Shown here one piece after another: positions 53,001-64,000 of a stretch of DNA of 64,000 nucleotides (its first letter is position 1; each line of letters starts with the position of its first letter). The translations under genes and the position numbers were made by a program. The DNA lies in NCBI RefSeq assembly GCF_021155775.2, contig NC_060233.1, forward strand, positions 21,493,456 to 21,557,455, given 5' to 3'. Source of the stretch: Neodiprion pinetum (taxonomy: Eukaryota > Arthropoda > Insecta > Hymenoptera > Diprionidae). The notes below the pieces were generated by a model that saw only the letters and a list, made by a program, of their open reading frames with translations, was not told the DNA's origin and made no database searches.

Positions 53001-53243
53001 GGAAGTGTGATGAGAGAGACAAGGTACTGGGAAGAAGAGGAAAAGAGAAGGTGTAGGTTGTGCGGGGGGGAGGTGCAAACATGGAAGCACGTCTGGGAAT
53101 GGTGCGCGGGCTGGGATGGAAGGGGGGAAAGCTGGCAAGAGGTGGTGAGCGAGATGTTAGATGAGGAGGGGGCGGGAGAAGACTGGATGAGAGAACTGGA
53201 AAGGAACAGGGATTTACGAGAAAATGAAAGAGTGAGAGATTAA
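50060..53243 (+). pseudogene. LINE ORF2, endonuclease and reverse transcriptase, broken
   Basis: An AP-endonuclease-like start at about 50060-50800 shows VLVGGNFNARTEQEGG and, after stops, DSDHHPVIV. The reverse transcriptase at 51460-52290 has NQTGFRKGMGTIDNVYVLN, VYLKAAFDSVHSKVL and GVRQGCPLSPHVFNLLLADL. The catalytic YADD sits in a shifted frame near 52095. A C-terminal CRLCGGEVQTWKHVWEWC zinc motif lies at about 53060-53110. Several stops (for example TAG 51841) and frameshifts make it non-functional. Confidence 0.75.
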
Positions 53244-53516
53244 TGGGAAACGGAAGTCGAGTCGGGTAAGGATGAATAGGGAATAGACTAAGGTAAAATA
53301 GGATACGGTTAAGTAAATATAAGGATAAAGAATAAGGAAAGGATAAGAGGGAAAGTAAGGGAATGGAAAGGCAACAGCACATGGCACAGGCAGTCAGAAA
53401 ATAAGTAAAGGTAAGGTAGTATGTAAGAATAGGATAAGAATAGGTTAAGAAAACATGTAGAAGGATTGTAGAGTTAGAGGAAAACGGGCGTCTTTGTAAC
53501 CCCAAGGGGAACAATA

Positions 53517-54786
53517 ATTATGACATACTTACATACATTATTTTACTTTTTAATGTGACCAGCTTCCATAAATATAATACCAGTAAACCAAGCCCTATGC
53601 ATATCTATGCTGCCAAGGTAAGGACCCCACGCCATCAAAATAATCACAAAAAGCCTGTCTTATTCGCACATCAGCTAAGAATACTCTTCTCGATGTTCGT
53701 TCCAATGGTAACATGTTAGTAGAATTGCTATGAATTTTTCACCGCGTACCGAGCATCGTTTTATTCTCTGTCCGTCTATCTACACAACTGGGTGTTATGT
53801 ACATTTTTTTTCCACTTTGCAAATCACTCAATCGTAGCTGGTTGTGAACGCAAACTGTACTTTTCACGATTTTCACCTTTGTGTCCATGTTGGCCTTGGA
53901 ACTTCACAATAATTTCCATAAATTGGATTTCGTAGAGACTCCCCCATCACTTTGACGTCAAGGTGCCCCAATATCAACCAATCGAAATATATAATTCGCA
54001 TCACATACTGCCAATAAAACTATGCTGTAATGGCCCTGATAATTATAGTACTCGGACCCTGAATTCGCTAGTGCCTACAAAAAATTTTACCCCGAGTATC
54101 ACTTTGATTAAAGTCATAATTTCTTTAGTACACATCGGGGAATGTGGGGCACAACGGACCTCCTAAAGGCCGCTAATTATTTTTTGTGGCTTTCAAGCTC
54201 TGGGTACAAGTTGTTTTGGTCTATCTCGAATAAATCCAGCACTATTTTGCCATAATTTGACAGAAAAAAAACTACGGGGCACCACGAACCTCTCCAAAAA
54301 TAATTTTTTTTATTTTATCATTCTAAATCACTCTGCATCCGTTATTTATTTTATTTAATGTTTGTGAGGGGTCTCTCGTGGCCCACATTCCCCCATATGG
54401 ATTGTTATATTTGTCTTACCTCTATTGTTATGTGTTTTCCATCAATTGCCCCAATGCAATGACAAAAATGGCAGTCCTTAGCAAAATCCGCTGAAATATT
54501 GAGTCAATCTTCTTCAGACTGTCCGGGCAAGACTATTGGACTCAAACATTGCCAGATAGCCTCGCAAACTTCTCGCACGATATTTGATATCGCTGTAGGC
54601 GATATTTTGAATGGATAGCTAAGAGATATCTGACTGTCTCCACTGGCAAGATACCTGATATGAGAAGGAAGGTGTGTATACGTATATACATATATTGGTA
54701 AAAAGGGTCAAATCACCCGTTTTGCTCCCTTTCAATGATCTAGTAGTCACTATAGATGAAAGACGTTTAGAAAACCTCTTATGTCT
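53517..54786. other. no gene seen; dispersed repeat
   Basis: Mostly unique AT-rich sequence. 54150-54310 contains the partner of the degenerate repeat at 27290-27425 in inverted orientation. No convincing reading frame. Confidence 0.45.
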
Positions 54787-56973
54787 TGTAACGTGGCATT
54801 TTTACTGCGCGTTCCACACGGCTCCCCGAACCCTAGACGGAACCCAAAATTAGGGAGCCGGCGGAGCAGACCGCGGCTCATTTCGAAAAAGAGCGCCAGG
54901 ACAACGGTCACGCATCCGAGACTCTGAGAGGGGACTATAGTCGGTCTAGCGAATACGACTTTTCAGCATTTTTGTTTATTTTTTTTTTGGGTGGCGAGTA
55001 AATGCGGCCTCAGACAGGGAATCGGCAGCAAATTCGAACGACATTACCGGATGGCAATCGCGGCGGATCGCGGCGAAAGCAGGGCCTCACACGAGGCTAC
55101 GGAGAGAGCGTCAACGGAGAGCTCTGCTGCCGCGAGGGAACCCAAGGCGGACGAGATTCCCGTTGGTGGCCGGCGAGCCGTAGCTCCCCCCCCCCCCCCC
55201 CCCCCCCCCCCGGCGCCCAACTGACGACAGGTACCCTCGCGAAGTCGTCACCACGCCACTGTCAAGCTACGGGGTGCCAGAGACTGGCCAGCCAATCAAC
55301 ACCCCGCGACAGCAGAATTCATCGATAGCGATACGCTAGGCTGCAAGAATTTCGTAACGAGAACCCCAATTAGATCGGGAGAATTTTGACTACGGATAGC
55401 GCCGATGTTCGAGGCATGTTCAAATTGCGGCTCCGATTTGCAGGGCTCGTCACTTGAGTCCTGGCGACGTTTCGCGGTGGTTGAGATAGTAGCAAACTAA
55501 AGTTAACAAAAAAGGAAATTGTGTACGAGATGGCAGAGACCGGGGTCGGGGAAGTCCTCGTGTGGCTGAGGAGCGGTAAGCGCTTGTAATTCTTTGCGAG
55601 CATGTTTCGAGGCCAAGTTAAATTGGCACACTGGTAAACGGTCGGCCCACTTAATTATTGAGTTAGAGTAGCGCTCGAAATTTGCTTGCCGATCTCCTTG
55701 ATGATGACCGTAGCCTGAGTTTTCGCGATAACACGTAGAGTCAAGTTGATCCCTGTAAAGTCTCGCGTAGAGTCACGGTTTCGAGTGGGGGACAATCTCG
55801 GTTCAAAATTGAGTGTGGCCAAATTCCGCCGCACCGGGTCTCGTCGAGTCTGTGTATGTAAAAAAGTGTCACCTCTCGTGTGGGTCGCGTGTTGCTGTGC
55901 GTGGATGCTCGGTTTAGCGGGACGGGCTGCGAACTTTTTGGAAATAGTGACTACGACTGGAGCTCGGATGCGTCATAATACGCTACACACCAGCACGAAA
56001 AGAAAAGCTTCCTAGATTTATTAATTCGGTCGCGATTAGCGCGTCGAGTCACGCCTTTTTGGTTTATTTCATGAATTATTGTGTACCAGTAAGGTGGCAA
56101 CTAGCGCACGTAGAAGTAAGACATCACCTAGATTTAATAACGATCGCGGTTAGCGCGTCGATTATGATCTCGATTACGTTTTTGTCCAGCGGTTTATGAT
56201 TAAGTGACGATTAGCGTCGTGGTAGAGGACGATCGCGGGCAGCGCATCGAGTCAAAATTTTGCTTTCCGTTTTTGGGAGTTAGGGTATTATTAAGACAGC
56301 GACTAGTGCAAGTAGGCCGTAGAGGTCTTATAGATTTATTCGTTTTTTTTTTTATTATTTTGTTTGTTCCTTCTATTTTTTTTTCTTTTGATTAAATCTA
56401 AGCATTTGTATTTGGAATCGCGAAGAACGACTTTCGCAGTATTATTATTATTTTTATTTTTTTTTTGTATTATCGCTGACTAGAAATATATGATTGGAAC
56501 TTTATAATGATTTGGCCAAACCACGCGTTGGCTTACGTGTATTGTATCTCTCTCTACCCAAAAATTACCCCTCCCCTCTTCACGGTACTGAGCTATCGAG
56601 TACATGGTCGCGGTATTTCGCATTACCGCTTTCGAGGCGTGTTGATCACGCCAGGCGCCCAACAAATTTCGCGATATTGTTTAAGGTCCAGGGTACATCG
56701 TGGACGCCGATTTATTGTGCGCGAGGTAAGTTCTCGGTCATTTTCTCCGAGTGACCCAAGAGCGGGAAAAATCCACGTCACAGTCTTCAAAAAGAATAAG
56801 GCTGCTGCGTCAACCAACATTATTGTAAAAACAGTCCTCTTTCAGACTTGAAACCAGAAACGCGTACCCTGCAATTAAAGCTTTTCTCAGCATTTTATTG
56901 ACGCCTTTGATTTTGGCTTAATAATCAAACTCACGAATCCATATTTATTTCCGTAACGTCCAAGAACGTTACA
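54787..56973 (+). repeat. candidate 5' LTR of Gypsy-type element
   Basis: The end is defined by the primer-binding site that follows. The sequence ends ACGTTACA and a matching TGTAACGT occurs at 54787, the expected short inverted ends of an LTR. That would make it 2.19 kb, long for this family, so the start is uncertain. It includes a C24 run (55187-55210) and repeated GATTAGCGCGTCGA segments (about 56030-56240). No second LTR is found in the window. Confidence 0.45.
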
Positions 56974-56974
56974 C

Positions 56975-56993
56975 TGGTGTCAGAAGTGGGATT
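56975..56993 (+). other. tRNA primer-binding site
   Basis: TGGTGTCAGAAGTGGGATT begins with TGG, complementary to a tRNA 3' CCA end. It lies two bases after the candidate LTR end. The match looks like a leucine-type tRNA (inference). Confidence 0.7.
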
Positions 56994-57039
56994 AAGAGTT
57001 TCAATCGAGTCAATTCAGTGCGTGAAATTTTAATAACTA

Positions 57040-58400
57040 TGAGCGTTAGTTGTATGACACGTTCTCGGCGACAGGAAAGTAGCGGAGAAAAATTACAGAA
57101 AATCGACGAGTCCCTAGAGCAGGATCGCCACCTCCAGTGGACCCTCTTCCCGTGCCTTGGGTGGCGTCATTCTCTCATATCGATCTGCTGAGATTAATGT
57201 AACAACAACACGAAACCGCCGAACGTCATCAACAGCAATTTGTCCAGCTGCTTCAAGAACAGCAAAAATGAGAACAGGAACAGCAGAGATTAGATCGTGA
57301 GGCACAGGAACTTTCGGAGACCAGACTACACGACCTGTTCCGGACAACTGTAGCGGCTCTTCAGGCTGTCCATCAGGTGAACGGCTCTGGAGAACGGGCC
57401 GTCATTCCTCAGGGATCCAGAGTTGTTACTCCGCTTACCTCTCCTAATCCCTCTCCCGCTGTTCGGGAGGTCCAACATCCAGAACGACCCAGGCTGTTCA
57501 CGACTCAAGGTCTGTGCCTTTTAATAGGGAAGTAGACAATTTCCCAATTTGTACAGTAAGAGTAGGTAACGAGGTTGGCTTTTCAGAGCCTCTGTCTCAT
57601 GTTCAGCCTCGATATTCTCGTCTTAGTCAATTGAATGATCCAAGGTTACCAGGGGTTATTTCCTAATTTTTCGAGAAACCCATTTGCTCTTTAAAACCAC
57701 CTATGTTCGATGGAAAAATTCTATGGGCCAAGTACAAGAGGCAATTTGATACAATAACAAAACATAATCAGTGGGACTCCGCCATAAAGGCCCACAGCCT
57801 TGCCTCTTGCTTACGAACTCCCGCGTTGAACGTTCTAACAGCATTATCTGAGTAAGAAATTTCAAACTATGACAAGCTTAGCTCTGCAATAAAATTAAGA
57901 TATGGCAATGACCATTCAACAAAACTTTATACAGCTCAATTACAAACAAGGAGACAAGGACGTGACGAAGACCTCGCGTCTCTTAGTCAGGATATAGAAC
58001 TACTATCTAGATTAGCGTTACCAGACCATAAACGGTCAAGGAATTTATTAGCAACACAGGCTTCTCTGAATGCTATTACTGACCCCGAAATTAAATTGGC
58101 CGTTGGGACATCAGGTCTCACTTCCCTGCGAGAGGCAACGGCCAAAGCCCTTGAGGTGGAGGCCATGCGTAAGCAATATCTTGCGTCAAACAGACTTCGC
58201 CGAATTGAGGTGTCCAAAAACACCTCAGAAAGACGGGATTTTGAGCGTTCATAAAAGACCAAGCCTCAGAATTATAGAAATAAAAATAGTAATGATAATT
58301 TCAAACAAAGAAATCGTGGTTCTTTTGAAAACCAGAATAACAAACGCGAAATCAAAGCGCGGTCACGACAGATCAAACTGTCTTATCATGTTTATTTTAT
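57040..58400 (+). pseudogene. Gypsy-type gag
   Basis: A fragmented frame with several stops. Recognisable parts are KPPMFDGKILWAKYKRQF (the conserved capsid start) and DHSTKLYTAQLQTRRQGRDE. A Lys/Arg/Asn-rich C-terminal end follows, without clear zinc knuckles. It follows the primer-binding site as expected for gag. Confidence 0.7.
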
Positions 58401-58579
58401 GAGAAAGTTGTACATGACGCCAACCATTGTTTCTTGCTGGAGAAAATTACTGGAGAACCGATGCAAAATTCAAATCCGAACTCCTGTAACTGGCGGGAAA
58501 AAGATATAGAAATTAGGGAAGGAAATCCTCAATCGAACTCTTCAGCAGAAACTCGTGCAAAAAACTAATCTCGCATGAT

Positions 58580-59073
58580 TTGTTAGGGCGAAAATCATCG
58601 CGGATTGTTGAAAGTGAAAGCCCTCTTAAAGAACAGTTTTTAGTTAGAAGTCTACGGCAGTCGGGTCTTTACGCGCGCGGTACTGTAAATGGCGTCGATT
58701 GTCTTTGGGGAATAGACACCGGCGCGGAAGTGACCGTAGTTCGATTGGACCCTCTAAATCCGATGACCGGATTATTCCCTCTTTATCCCTGCGAACAGCC
58801 ACTGGAGAGACGACCCCGGTTTTAAGACAGGTTACTGTCCAAATTAACCTTTTTGGGTATATCGACTCTCCAGATAAGGTTTTTATAGCAGATATAGAGG
58901 ATGAAGGTATTTTGGGGATAGACTTTCTTACAACTCATAATTGTGTTATCTCGACCACGAGAAATTCACTAGTTTCAAACAATCGCGAAATAGCTCTTTG
59001 TACGAATAGGAATGGAATTTATTGGACTCCTTCTAGAATTCGGGAAATAGAACTTTTTGAGGATGATTTTTAA
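58580..59073 (+). pseudogene. retroviral-type aspartic protease
   Basis: The catalytic loop GIDTGAEVTVV lies at about 58710-58740. The following flap and second half (EGILGIDFLTTHNCVI) lie in a frame shifted relative to the first, near 58775-58800. Confidence 0.75.
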
Positions 59074-59160
59074 CACCACTTTCCTCTACATTGACAGAGC
59101 CTTGTTGAGAAATCTTCGATTTCGTTAAAACCAGCTCAGTTAGAATGGTTTAGATCTCTT

Positions 59161-60223
59161 TTGCTTGAGTTTATAGATTTTTTCGCCAAAGATAGTGGTG
59201 ATAAGGGCCGATGTTCTTCCGTCAAGCACAAGATCGACGTCGGAGAGAGTTCACCAATAAAACAGGCTCTTCGAAGACTCGATCTCAACGCTCGAGAAGA
59301 GGTGAAGAAGCTCGTGGAAGACATGCTAACGAACGACGTCATCGAACCATCGTCTAGCCCCTGGGCCTCACCAATCGTCCTTGTCAACAAGAAAGATGGA
59401 CACAAACGATTTTGTATAGATTACAGGAAACTGAACGACATGACGAAGAAAGATTCTTACCCTCTACCCAGAATCGACGAGACAGTGGACCTGATAGCTG
59501 GTGCAACCTGTTTCAGCACCATAGATCTTTAGAGTGGATACTGGCAGGTTGAAATGGATCCTCTGGACAAAGAAAAAACAGCTTTTGTCACGGGTTTAGG
59601 AGGTTTATGGCAGTTCAAGGTCATGCCTTTTGGCTTGAGTAATGCTTTGGCTACCGTTGAACGAATGATGGAGGCTGTTTTCCATGGGCTCACTGGCAAA
59701 ATATGCCTTGTTTATTTAGACGACATAATCGTCTTTGGTAAGAACTTTGAAGAAGAATTTCGAAATCTCAAACAAGTTTTCGCCAGGCTGAAGCGAGCAG
59801 GCCTAAAAATGAGCCCGAAAAAATGCCATTTGTTCTAGAAAGAAGTAGGCTTCGTCGTACATATCGTCTCAGCACAAGGTGTGAAGACCTACCCATCCAA
59901 AATTGAGAAGGTTTCTCCTTGGCCGACAGCTGAGAATAAAGAACAAATTCAAAGCTTTTTAGGCCTTTGTACGTATTACAGAAGATTTGTAAAAGGTTTC
60001 GCTAGTATAGCTAAACCTCTTCATCATTTGACCGGAATCAAGATTCCTTTTGACTGGACCCCGGAATGCGAAGCAGCTTTCAAGCATTTAAAGGAAAATC
60101 TTATTTCTTCGCCGATTTGAGCTTATCCAGAGATCGAACTTCCCTTTATTTTGAATACAGATGTCTCTCTTTTAGGAATAGGTGGGGTTCTGTCACAAAT
60201 TCCATGAGGTCAAGAGAGAGTGA
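59161..60223 (+). pseudogene. Gypsy-type reverse transcriptase, start of RNase H
   Basis: A long open stretch with SSPWASPIVLVNKKDG, DYRKLNDMT, FSTIDL (then a TAG), MPFGLSNA, the catalytic LVYLDDIIVF, and the connection FLGLCTYYRRFVKGF. The RNase H start (LNTDVSLLGIGGVLSQ) follows. Stops at about 59530, 59836, 60118 and 60205 break it. A MITE cuts it at 60224. Confidence 0.85.
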
Positions 60224-60227
60224 TTAG

Positions 60228-61569
60228 CCCCTTGAGTACCAAGTCAGTTTTATGAAATGGGCCCAAAGTGCTAAAACTCAAACGTAGAGCAATTCACCTG
60301 AAATTGACCACCCGGGGGTTTTTGAGGCCGCTGATCACGAATCCGATATCAGTTTTGCAAAATTTTAAGATGGCGATCCGCTACTGCGCATGCGCATTAG
60401 TATGACTGATCTATACTTGAGGAATAGATCTGGAATCGGTTACCCGGGAGTTTTCAGGAGCGCTGATCATGAATCCCAAACCAGATCTGAAAAATTCCAA
60501 GATGGCGACCCACTAACGCGCATGCGCATTAGTATGCCTGGCGTATAAACAAGGAATCGATCTGTAATTGGTCACTCGGGGTTCTCGAGAGCGCTGGTCG
60601 CGATTCCGATATCGGATTTACAGAATTCCAAGATAGGGACCGACTACTGCGCATGCGCATTGGTATGGCTCATGTATGATTCAGGATTCGCTCTGGAATT
60701 GTACACTCTGTGTGCCCGCAAACTTCTGAATCATCAATTCAGGTACACTAGTCACATTCATACGGAATATTCTATCGCATATGTCCATTACTGGGTCAGA
60801 ATATTGAAATTTTGTGAACTCGATTACATTCCCGCGATCAGCATTCCCAAAAACTTCCAAGTTCGAAGTTAGTTAAAGTCCTCGATTATAAAGGTCTTTT
60901 TCTAATGCGCATGCGCAGTGGTGGGTCTCCGTTTGGGAATTTCAAAAATGTGGTATCATATTCATGATCAGTGCCCCCGAAAACCCCCGAATGACTAGTT
61001 TCGGAGCAATTCCTCAATTATACGCCAGTCATACTGATGCGCATGGGCAGTAGTAGGTCTCTATCTTGGAATTTGTCAAATCTGATTTCGGATTCATGAT
61101 CAGCGTCCCTGAAAACTCCCGGGTGACCAGTTTCGGAGCAATTTCTCAATTATATACCAGTCATACTAATGCGCATGCGCAGTAGTAGGTCGCTATCTCG
61201 GAATTGGTCAAATCTGATTTCGGATTCATGATAAGCGCCCCCGAAAATCCCCGGGTGCCCAATATCTGATCATTTGGTGATCATTCTTCCCGTCTACTCG
61301 ACTACTATGTCAGGACAAAGATTTCTTGGAAATGATAAAAACTATAACTTTGTAACCGCGAAATTAGTTTTCTAGCATGGGCTATCAGGAAATGAATGAT
61401 GTGATCCTTTTCAGCATGGCCCCAAATATAGAAAAATACGCTTCAGTTACGGGTGAAATATTATCAGGCGTTACTAGGGCACTTATTCATAGAACAAAGA
61501 TTCGTGATTTCTCGGCAATTTGGGCCAAGTCGAGAAAAACAAAGATCTTTGTCCGCGGCAGTCAGGGGG
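60228..61569. mobile_element. piggyBac-like MITE with inverted repeat arrays
   Basis: A 1,342-bp non-coding insertion in the RNase H region flanked by TTAG (60224-60227 and 61570-61573), with imperfect ends CCCCTTGAGTACC and CCCCCTGACTGCC. The TTAG duplication and CCCYTTGA-like ends resemble piggyBac-type MITEs (usual target TTAA). Inside are three direct units of about 130 bp (60290-60670) and three inverted units (60900-61260). Confidence 0.7.
60385..61181. promoter_or_regulatory. six NRF-1/Ewg-type palindromes
   Basis: TGCGCATGCGCA occurs exactly at 60385-60396, 60648-60659, 60906-60917 and 61170-61181, and with one mismatch at 60517-60528 and 61038-61049. This 12-mer is the known NRF-1 (fly Erect wing) consensus. 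Spacing is about 130 bp within each half. Confidence 0.7.
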
Positions 61570-61895
61570 TTAGTTATTTCAGCAGAGTTCTGAGTGAAAC
61601 CGAGGGAAATTATTGTGTCACTTATAAAGAACTTTTGGCTGTTGTTAAGACCGTGGTACATTTTCATCATTATCTGTACCGTAGGAGATTTTTGATACGA
61701 ACAGATCATGCTTTCCTTAGGTGGTTACTTTCATTCAAATCCCCCGAAGGTCAGGTAGCTAGATGGTTAGAAAGGCTCGGACAGTACGATTTTGACATTC
61801 CTCATCAAGCAGGAATTCATCATGGAAACGCCGATGCTCTCTCTCGAAGACCCGGCGAAGAAATGCCAGTGTGTAAACAGTGTGCAGGATTGTAG
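61570..61895 (+). pseudogene. Gypsy-type RNase H, distal part
   Basis: Continuation of RNase H after the MITE: SYFSRVLSETEGNYCVTYKE, then FLIRTDHAFLRWLLSF, and HHGNADALSRRP at the end, the usual Gypsy tether region. Confidence 0.8.
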
Positions 61896-62990
61896 AAAAA
61901 CCAAAACCCCCCTCCTTTATAACGGAAGGTTTCTCTCGAAAATAACCTGTAGGAATGGAGAAAATCTCAACAGGAGGACATCACTTCAACTCAAGTTGAG
62001 TACTGGAAGGAAGCAGAGACTCGCCCAGACTGGCAGGATATATCTTCAGCCGGGCCAGATTTGAAAATTTATTGGGCTCAATATGACTCTATCCTTTTAA
62101 TTGACGGAATTTCGTACTGTATATGGGAATCTGTAGACTTGAAGGAAATCAGGTGGCAACTTTTGGTTCCTAGGACTCGAGTTCCAGAGACTCTTGCTCT
62201 TTATCATGATTCTCCTACAGGCGGAAACTTCGCCTCGAATAAAACTCTGCGCAGAATACGCAACTTCTATTTTTGGCCTTGTTGCCGGTCGGACCTTGAA
62301 GATTGGTGCCGAAGACGTCGAATCTACACGGCGAAGAAAGGACCTCGAGCTAAAGGACATCGTTCTCTTCAAATTTATAAAGTGGGAGCTCCTTTTGAGA
62401 GGATAGCAATGGACATTCTCGGACCTCTCCCGACAACCTATCCTGGAAATAAATATGCTCTGGTTATTGCCGATTATTTCACCAAGTAGCCTGAAGTAGT
62501 CCCTCTGGCTAATCAAGAAGCCTCCACTGTAGCTCAGGCGTTCATTAAAGAGTTTATTTGTGGACACGGAGTTCCTCTAGAACTTCATACTGATCAAGGC
62601 CGAAATTTTGAGTCAACCTTAATGAAGGAGGGTACTGAGATTTTAGGGGTTAGAAAGACTCGTACGACTCCTTTGCATCCGCAATCTGACGGCTAATAGA
62701 GCGCCTGAATCGAACCCTACTATAATATTTGTCGTCCTTCGTAGAGCAAACTCGAAGAGACTGGAACTCCTGGATGCCTTTCTTCCTCTTATCTTACAGA
62801 TCTGCGATTCATGAGACGACAAAACAGATGCTAGCCCTAATGCTTACTGGAAGAAATCTCCGACTTCCGTCAGATTTAGAAAAAGGTCCTGTTCCTGTGC
62901 AAAAACAGCATCAAACAGATTATGCTTCTCTTTTGCATATATACAATTTTTTCATCAATCACTTGATGATTTTTTTAATAGTACATAAAA
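61896..62990 (+). pseudogene. Gypsy-type integrase, broken and truncated
   Basis: Recognisable blocks are NKTLRRIRNFYFWP (the zinc-finger His/Cys residues are largely lost), AMDILGPLPTTYPGNKYALV with the first catalytic Asp, and HTDQGRNFES with the second. Stops (62488, 62695 and others) and shifts break the frame. The alignment ends at about 62990 in a T-rich run. Confidence 0.75.
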
Positions 62991-63640
62991 ATACACGTAT
63001 CAATGCATAGAAGTACAAGAAAACTTTAAAATCAAAATATTGAAAGTGATGGTTAGGTTGCTGATTGTGTACGTTGTATGGATACAATAAATGCTACTAT
63101 ATGTATTTATTATACAGCATGCATACCCTGCACTCGGCAGCAGTATACAAGTTGCGGCAGAACTTCGTAATACGCAGGTACACAACACACACGTGCAAAC
63201 ATACGCACACATTCAACTCTCGGACCAGAGGTAGTGAACTATACAGTGAGACCACGAAGCATCGCACAAAGAGGAGGCCCCGAGTATAAGATACGGTGTG
63301 TAACGTATTCCATCTCATTCTTTTGCATGTTCAATCCTACAGATATACATGTTTGTCTCTTTCTACATAACGCCTCAAGCTTCCGTGGGCCTTATAACTC
63401 AAATAGTTTCTTAAAGAAAAAATTCCAAATATCTAAATAATTTTTTTAGTCACTATTCAAAAATAACAATTTAGCAGAAAATCCAAACACTATTTTGACT
63501 CTGAAGTTTCGATAATACCTTCTCAATAAAATAACCAGGTAAAGTTTCTTATTCATACAGCTGTGTGCAATAACGACGAATTCAGACGTTACATACAAGC
63601 GCAGTTCTTATGGTTTTCGTGTTCTAGGGTACTTAGTTAG
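62991..63640. other. no gene seen
   Basis: AT-rich sequence with GTGTAC/ATAC-type simple repeats and a (CACA)n-like stretch near 63185-63215. No convincing reading frame. Confidence 0.4.
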
Positions 63641-63774
63641 TTCGGGACCCCAGTAGCTCAGGCGCTGGCGTCACCATATCGTTGTTGAACATGCATACTC
63701 ACCGACGCCACGCATACTACTCTGCACACGGTCAAAGCATCCGCTCTACACGAAGCTCCGCCTCTCGCTCTGTC

Positions 63775-63965
63775 TCTTTTACTCCTACAGGCGTAATGCA
63801 ATGGGGTACGCGTGCGGTCTCTCTCTCGCCTTGTCTCTCCTGCTCCCATAGCTTCAATACAGTGGGGTACTACTGCTGTCTCTCTCACGGCCTCCGTCTC
63901 TCTTGCGCCTACAGCCGTAGTACAGTGGGGTACTCGCGCGGTCTCTCTCTCGCCGTGTCGGTTAG
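63775..63965. repeat. about 62-bp pyrimidine-rich tandem repeat
   Basis: Three tandem units anchored by GGGGTAC at 63803, 63864 and 63927, each followed by a GGTCTCTCTCTCGCC or close variant. The array runs to the window edge, so its true size is unknown. Confidence 0.75.
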
Positions 63966-64000
63966 CCGTTGCGGCCGGTCTCTTTCTTTCACTACTGCAC

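Larger units (their letters stand above)
48400..53516 (+). mobile_element. decayed non-LTR retrotransposon with purine-rich sense strand
   Basis: About 5.1 kb in which the + strand is overwhelmingly A and G. It encodes an ORF1-like charged protein, an endonuclease-like region and a reverse transcriptase, all broken. The order and spacing fit a non-LTR element. The boundary is set by composition (start about 48,400, end about 53,516). I see no clean target duplication or long poly(A). Elements with this composition are familiar from ants and wasps (recollection). Confidence 0.75.
54787..62990 (+). mobile_element. decayed Gypsy-type LTR retrotransposon
   Basis: Order: candidate LTR, primer-binding site, gag, protease, reverse transcriptase, RNase H, integrase (the Gypsy/Ty3 order). 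Many stops and small shifts break all genes, a MITE is inserted in RNase H (60228-61569), and the 3' end stops near 62990 without a recognisable LTR, so it is truncated. Confidence 0.85.

Noticed and set aside
63645..63672. tRNA-like A box (TAGCTCAGGCGCTGG)
   Set aside because: No B box or cloverleaf follows within 100 bp. At most a chance match or a fragment of a SINE head.

Overview
The window looks like a stretch of arthropod nuclear genome, most likely an insect and plausibly a hymenopteran. It is made almost entirely of nested mobile elements. The basis is the kind of elements present (two Polinton/Maverick or adintovirus-like elements, an R1-clade LINE, a purine-rich LINE, a Gypsy-type LTR element, foldback and MITE elements), insect-style TATA plus TCAGT core promoters, and an MADF-type gene remnant. 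The species call is inference. I see no rRNA, tRNA or CRISPR.

Layout. (1) 1-3.9 kb: OB-fold (RPA-like) exon remnants on the + strand around a minus-strand OTU-protease gene and an AT-hook-like repeat protein. (2) 3969-24293: virus-like element 1, a 20.3-kb Polinton with roughly 280-bp terminal inverted repeats and a perfect 6-bp target duplication (CCTACA). It carries a capsid-like protein, penton-like protein, adenain-like protease and phospholipase A2 on the minus strand. On the plus strand are a packaging ATPase, a DUF8207-type protein, a small conserved protein and a chromo-type integrase. Then come DNA polymerase B (minus), two acidic proteins (plus), an exonuclease-like gene and a 90-aa protein (both minus). 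It is decayed by stops and frameshifts. Its polymerase gene is split by a 5.1-kb R1-clade LINE (12145-17238) and by a 1.4-kb hairpin foldback element (19003-20399). (3) 24.3-27.4 kb: AT-rich DNA without genes. (4) 27453-46479: virus-like element 2, a 19.0-kb element of another lineage with roughly 1-kb terminal inverted repeats and a 5/6 target duplication (AGCCTG/AGCCCG). Its genes are a tail-anchored protein, a 291-aa putative ssDNA-binding protein, a multi-exon gene with a duplicated exon, PolB, ATPase, two conserved structural-type proteins, integrase, penton, a pX-like basic protein, major capsid protein, an exonuclease-like gene and an adenain-like protease. Most frames are intact. Three genes carry in-frame stops and none is frameshifted.

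(5) 46.8-47.8 kb: MADF/BESS-type gene remnant. (6) 48.4-53.5 kb: a decayed non-LTR element with an extremely purine-rich sense strand. (7) 54.8-63.0 kb: a decayed Gypsy-type LTR retrotransposon (candidate 5' LTR, primer-binding site, gag, protease, RT, RNase H, integrase). Its RNase H region is split by a piggyBac-like MITE carrying six NRF-1/Ewg-type palindromes in a 3+3 inverted array. (8) 63-64 kb: simple and tandem repeats.

Within each virus-like element the genes form a replication-integration set (PolB, integrase, exonuclease-like protein) and a virion set (capsid, penton, ATPase, protease, membrane-active or basic core proteins). Genes are tightly packed and often overlap. Many have their own TATA box 29-36 bp upstream of a TCAGT-like initiator. 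The two elements share only the terminal AGTAGT and the general gene plan, so they are two separate insertions about 3.2 kb apart.
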